From the NCBI RefSeq assembly GCF_024802625.1, contig NZ_CP103371.1:3906001-3970000 (forward strand): DNA of 64,000 nt, in the 5' to 3' direction. Shown here one piece after another: positions 61,984-64,000 of the stretch. The notes beneath the pieces are model-generated. The model was not told the DNA's origin and did no database searches. It saw nothing but the letters and a program-made list of their open reading frames with translations. The stretch is from Massilia sp. H6 (GTDB lineage: Bacteria > Pseudomonadota > Gammaproteobacteria > Burkholderiales > Burkholderiaceae_D). Within the stretch, counting starts at the first letter, position 1; every line of letters begins with the position of its first letter. The position numbers and the translations under genes were made by a program.

Positions 61984-64000
61984 TCGGCCTTCCTTCCGGC
62001 CGGCTGCGCTCCCACGGGATGGAGCGCCGCCAGCGTACTGTTGATCGCTTCGGTGAATTGGTCGATGTCGATCGGTTTGGTCAGGTAACGGTTGAACCCT
62101 GCCTCCTGGCTGCGCTCGATATCGCGCGACATGGCGTTGGCGCTCAGGGCGATCACCGGAATGGCCGCGGTGGCCGGGTCGGCGCGTAACTGCCGCAGCA
62201 CCTCGATGCCGCTCAGGCCGGGCAGGTTCAGGTCGAGCAGGATAATCTCGGGATGGTGGCAGCGCGCCAGCGACAGGCCGACGCGGCCGTCGGGCGCCGA
62301 CAGCAGCTGCAGGTCGGCGCGAAAGCGCACGATCTCTTCGATCAGGCGCAGGTTGGCCGGATTGTCCTCGATATACAGGATCACATGCGGGTCGCGCCGC
62401 GGTTCGCCTTGGCCCGGCGCGGCCAGCGCCGCCGGCAGTACCGCTGCTGCGCCAGGCTGCAGCGGCGCCGCCAGCGGCGCAGTCGTGGATAGCTCGATCC
62501 AGAACACGCTGCCCACGCCCGGGCTGCTGGTAACGCCCATCTCGCCGCCCATCAGTTCGACCAGGCGCCGGGTCACGACCAGGCCGATTCCGGTGCCCTC
62601 CTGGTTGCCGCCCTCCTGGCCCAGCCGGTTAAAGGGCTGGAACAGGCTCGCCACCTGCTCCGCATCGAGGCCGCTGCCGGTATCATGCACCGCCATGCGC
62701 AGCTTGCCCGGGCCGACCTGCTCGCAGCTCAAGACCACGGCGCCGTCGTCGCGGTTGTATTTCACCGCGTTCGACAACAGGTTGAGCAGCACCTGCGTCA
62801 AGCGCGTGCGGTCGGCCAGCACCACCGCACCGGGTGCTTCGGGAAACAGCATGCGCACCCCGCGCGCAGCCGCGATCGGCGCCACCATGGCGTGGCATTC
62901 GCGCAGCGTGTCGGCCAGCGGCACCGGCTCCATCGACAGCGTCACCGTGCCCGACTCCACCTTGGCCAGGTCGAGGATTTCGTTGATCAAGGTAAGCAGG
63001 TGGCGCCCGGACTTGAGAATATGGTTGGCGAATTCCTTTTTTTGCTCGAGGGTCGAGGGTAGCGTGTCGGACGTGAGGATCTGGGCGAATCCAAGGATCG
63101 CGTTGAGCGGCGTGCGCAACTCGTGGCTCATCGAGGACAAAAAGGCCGACTTGGCCTGGTTGGCGCTGCGCGCCTGCTCGATCGCGTTGGCCAGTTCGGC
63201 ATTGGCCAGTGCCAGCTGCAGCGTGCGCTCGTCGACGCGGTGCTCGAGCTGTTCGTTCAGGCGCATCACTTCCTGCTGGGCGCGCGAGCGTTCCTGGACC
63301 TCGTGCGCGATGTCGGCGCTGGAAGTTTCAAGTTCGCGCGTACGTCCTTCGATCTCGGTGAGCATCGCATTGAAAGAGTCGACCAGCTCGCCCGCCTCGT
63401 CGTCGCTGATGCGCGGGGCGCGGCGCGAATAGTCGCGCGTGGCGACGACCTCGCGCGCGATCTCGGTGATGGCCACGATCGGCGCGGTCACGACATGCCC
63501 CATGCGGCGCACCAGCAGCCAGGCCACGCCCATCGCCAGCAGCGTTACCCCGGCGGCAATGCTCAGGTAGTCGATAGTGCGCGCCAATAGCTGGTTTTCA
63601 GCGCGCAGGTAGACGGTGCCGACGATGTCGCCATTCTCGACGATGCGTTGCTGGATGATCATGTCGTCGTCGTCGACGTGGTCCGGGTCGGCCGCCGCCA
63701 GCGCGGCCGGCAGCGCGCGCTCCTCGCCCCTGGCGCGGTAAGAGGCGAACAGCGCGCCGCTGGCGTCGTAGATGGCGGCGGCGCGCACCTGCGGACGGGT
63801 GCGCAGCAGCGCCAGGTTTTCATTGGCCAGGCGCGGATCGTCGAAGCTCAGCGCGGCCGAGGTCATGTGCCCTACCAGCTCGGCCTGGGTAGCGAGGTCG
63901 TTGACCAGGGTGCGGTGGTAGCTGCGCAGGTCGTAGCCAATGATGATCGCAATCGACACCAGCAGCGCCGCGAGCGTGGTCGTCATGACCGCCGTCACCA
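61980..64000 (-). CDS. Hybrid histidine kinase (sensor-HAMP-HisKA-HATPase-REC), cut by window edge
   Basis: At least 672 residues; the frame is open to the right edge and the first residues (GTG at 63998, TAVMTTTLAALLV) lie in a first membrane helix, so a short N-terminus is missing. Periplasmic part about 25-145 resembles CHASE8-type sensors (HMTSAALSFDDPRLANENLALLRTRPQVRAA), then helix 145-165 and HAMP. HisKA has H292 in SSMSHELRTPLNAILGF, HATPase G boxes at NLLSNAVKYN and EGTGIGLVVTRRLVELMGG, and a C-terminal receiver (EIILLDLNLPGLSGIEVLRQ). It probably phosphorylates the adjacent GGDEF-EAL regulator. Confidence 0.9.
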   Translation of the reverse strand, partial: VTAVMTTTLAALLVSIAIIIGYDLRSYHRTLVNDLATQAELVGHMTSAALSFDDPRLANENLALLRTRPQVRAAAIYDASGALFASYRARGEERALPAALAAADPDHVDDDDMIIQQRIVENGDIVGTVYLRAENQLLARTIDYLSIAAGVTLLAMGVAWLLVRRMGHVVTAPIVAITEIAREVVATRDYSRRAPRISDDEAGELVDSFNAMLTEIEGRTRELETSSADIAHEVQERSRAQQEVMRLNEQLEHRVDERTLQLALANAELANAIEQARSANQAKSAFLSSMSHELRTPLNAILGFAQILTSDTLPSTLEQKKEFANHILKSGRHLLTLINEILDLAKVESGTVTLSMEPVPLADTLRECHAMVAPIAAARGVRMLFPEAPGAVVLADRTRLTQVLLNLLSNAVKYNRDDGAVVLSCEQVGPGKLRMAVHDTGSGLDAEQVASLFQPFNRLGQEGGNQEGTGIGLVVTRRLVELMGGEMGVTSSPGVGSVFWIELSTTAPLAAPLQPGAAAVLPAALAAPGQGEPRRDPHVILYIEDNPANLRLIEEIVRFRADLQLLSAPDGRVGLSLARCHHPEIILLDLNLPGLSGIEVLRQLRADPATAAIPVIALSANAMSRDIERSQEAGFNRYLTKPIDIDQFTEAINSTLAALHPVGAQPAGRKAE

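Overview
The window is GC-rich, densely coded bacterial chromosome. Protein families, gene order (paaABCDEG with divergent paaX; hutUHGFDI; trxA-rho-rpmE2; yjgA/darP-mog) and the form of the housekeeping proteins point to a betaproteobacterium of the Oxalobacteraceae, Massilia-like. The assignment is by recognition, not by a search. I see no insertion sequence, prophage, CRISPR array or rRNA. The only tRNA is tRNA-Leu(CAA).

Layout. 1-4,964: phenylacetate degradation: paaG (cut by the left edge), the ring-epoxidase genes paaABCDE on the minus strand, and the divergent repressor gene paaX, with a PaaX-like operator between paaA and paaX. 5,016-13,425: an M14 carboxypeptidase, small unknown proteins, pmbA, darP, mog, a carboxylesterase, a class III aminotransferase, a carboxymuconolactone-decarboxylase-like protein and a fumarylacetoacetate-hydrolase-family protein. 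13,503-18,698: a caa3-type cytochrome oxidase module, with subunit II fused to cytochrome c, subunit I fused to subunit III, a small membrane protein and three extra c-type cytochromes, two of them on a divergent arm. 18,734-25,109: soluble PQQ-type sugar dehydrogenase lipoprotein, MFS transporter, KamA-family radical SAM protein, and an O-acyltransferase with a C-terminal SGNH-like domain. 25,400-33,038: a secreted Cache protein with a chemoreceptor, two DNA glycosylases, an HDOD protein, a transglutaminase-like/TPR lipoprotein, an Mpo1-like membrane protein, an EamA transporter and a GNAT acetyltransferase.

33,342-44,481: complete histidine utilisation. hutUHGFDI forms one minus-strand operon using the HutF/HutG route (histidine to glutamate plus formate). 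A HutC-type palindrome lies inside the hutU promoter. The hutC gene itself lies about 3 kb away, beyond an amidohydrolase gene and ada. 44,607-50,230: single-domain response regulator, trxA, rho, rpmE2 (zinc-independent L31), a GT39 glycosyltransferase, an unknown membrane protein behind a sigma-54-like promoter, and tRNA-Leu. 50,345-55,547: periplasmic solute-binding protein, then a polysaccharide operon gmd-rmd-GT4-GT4, expected to make and transfer GDP-D-rhamnose. 55,857-64,000: maeB, thiL, and a signalling pair: a hybrid histidine kinase (cut by the right edge) overlapping a REC-PAS-GGDEF-EAL-REC regulator.

Themes: aerobic catabolism of aromatics and histidine feeding a respiratory chain with a caa3 terminal oxidase, plus chemotaxis, c-di-GMP signalling and surface polysaccharide. 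No wholly new multi-gene system is evident. The most unusual parts are the oxidase module with three related heme-c domains, the Cache-chemoreceptor pair, and several regulatory sites that can be read directly: PaaX and HutC operators, a sigma-54-like promoter, and an unassigned 9-bp inverted repeat upstream of gmd.
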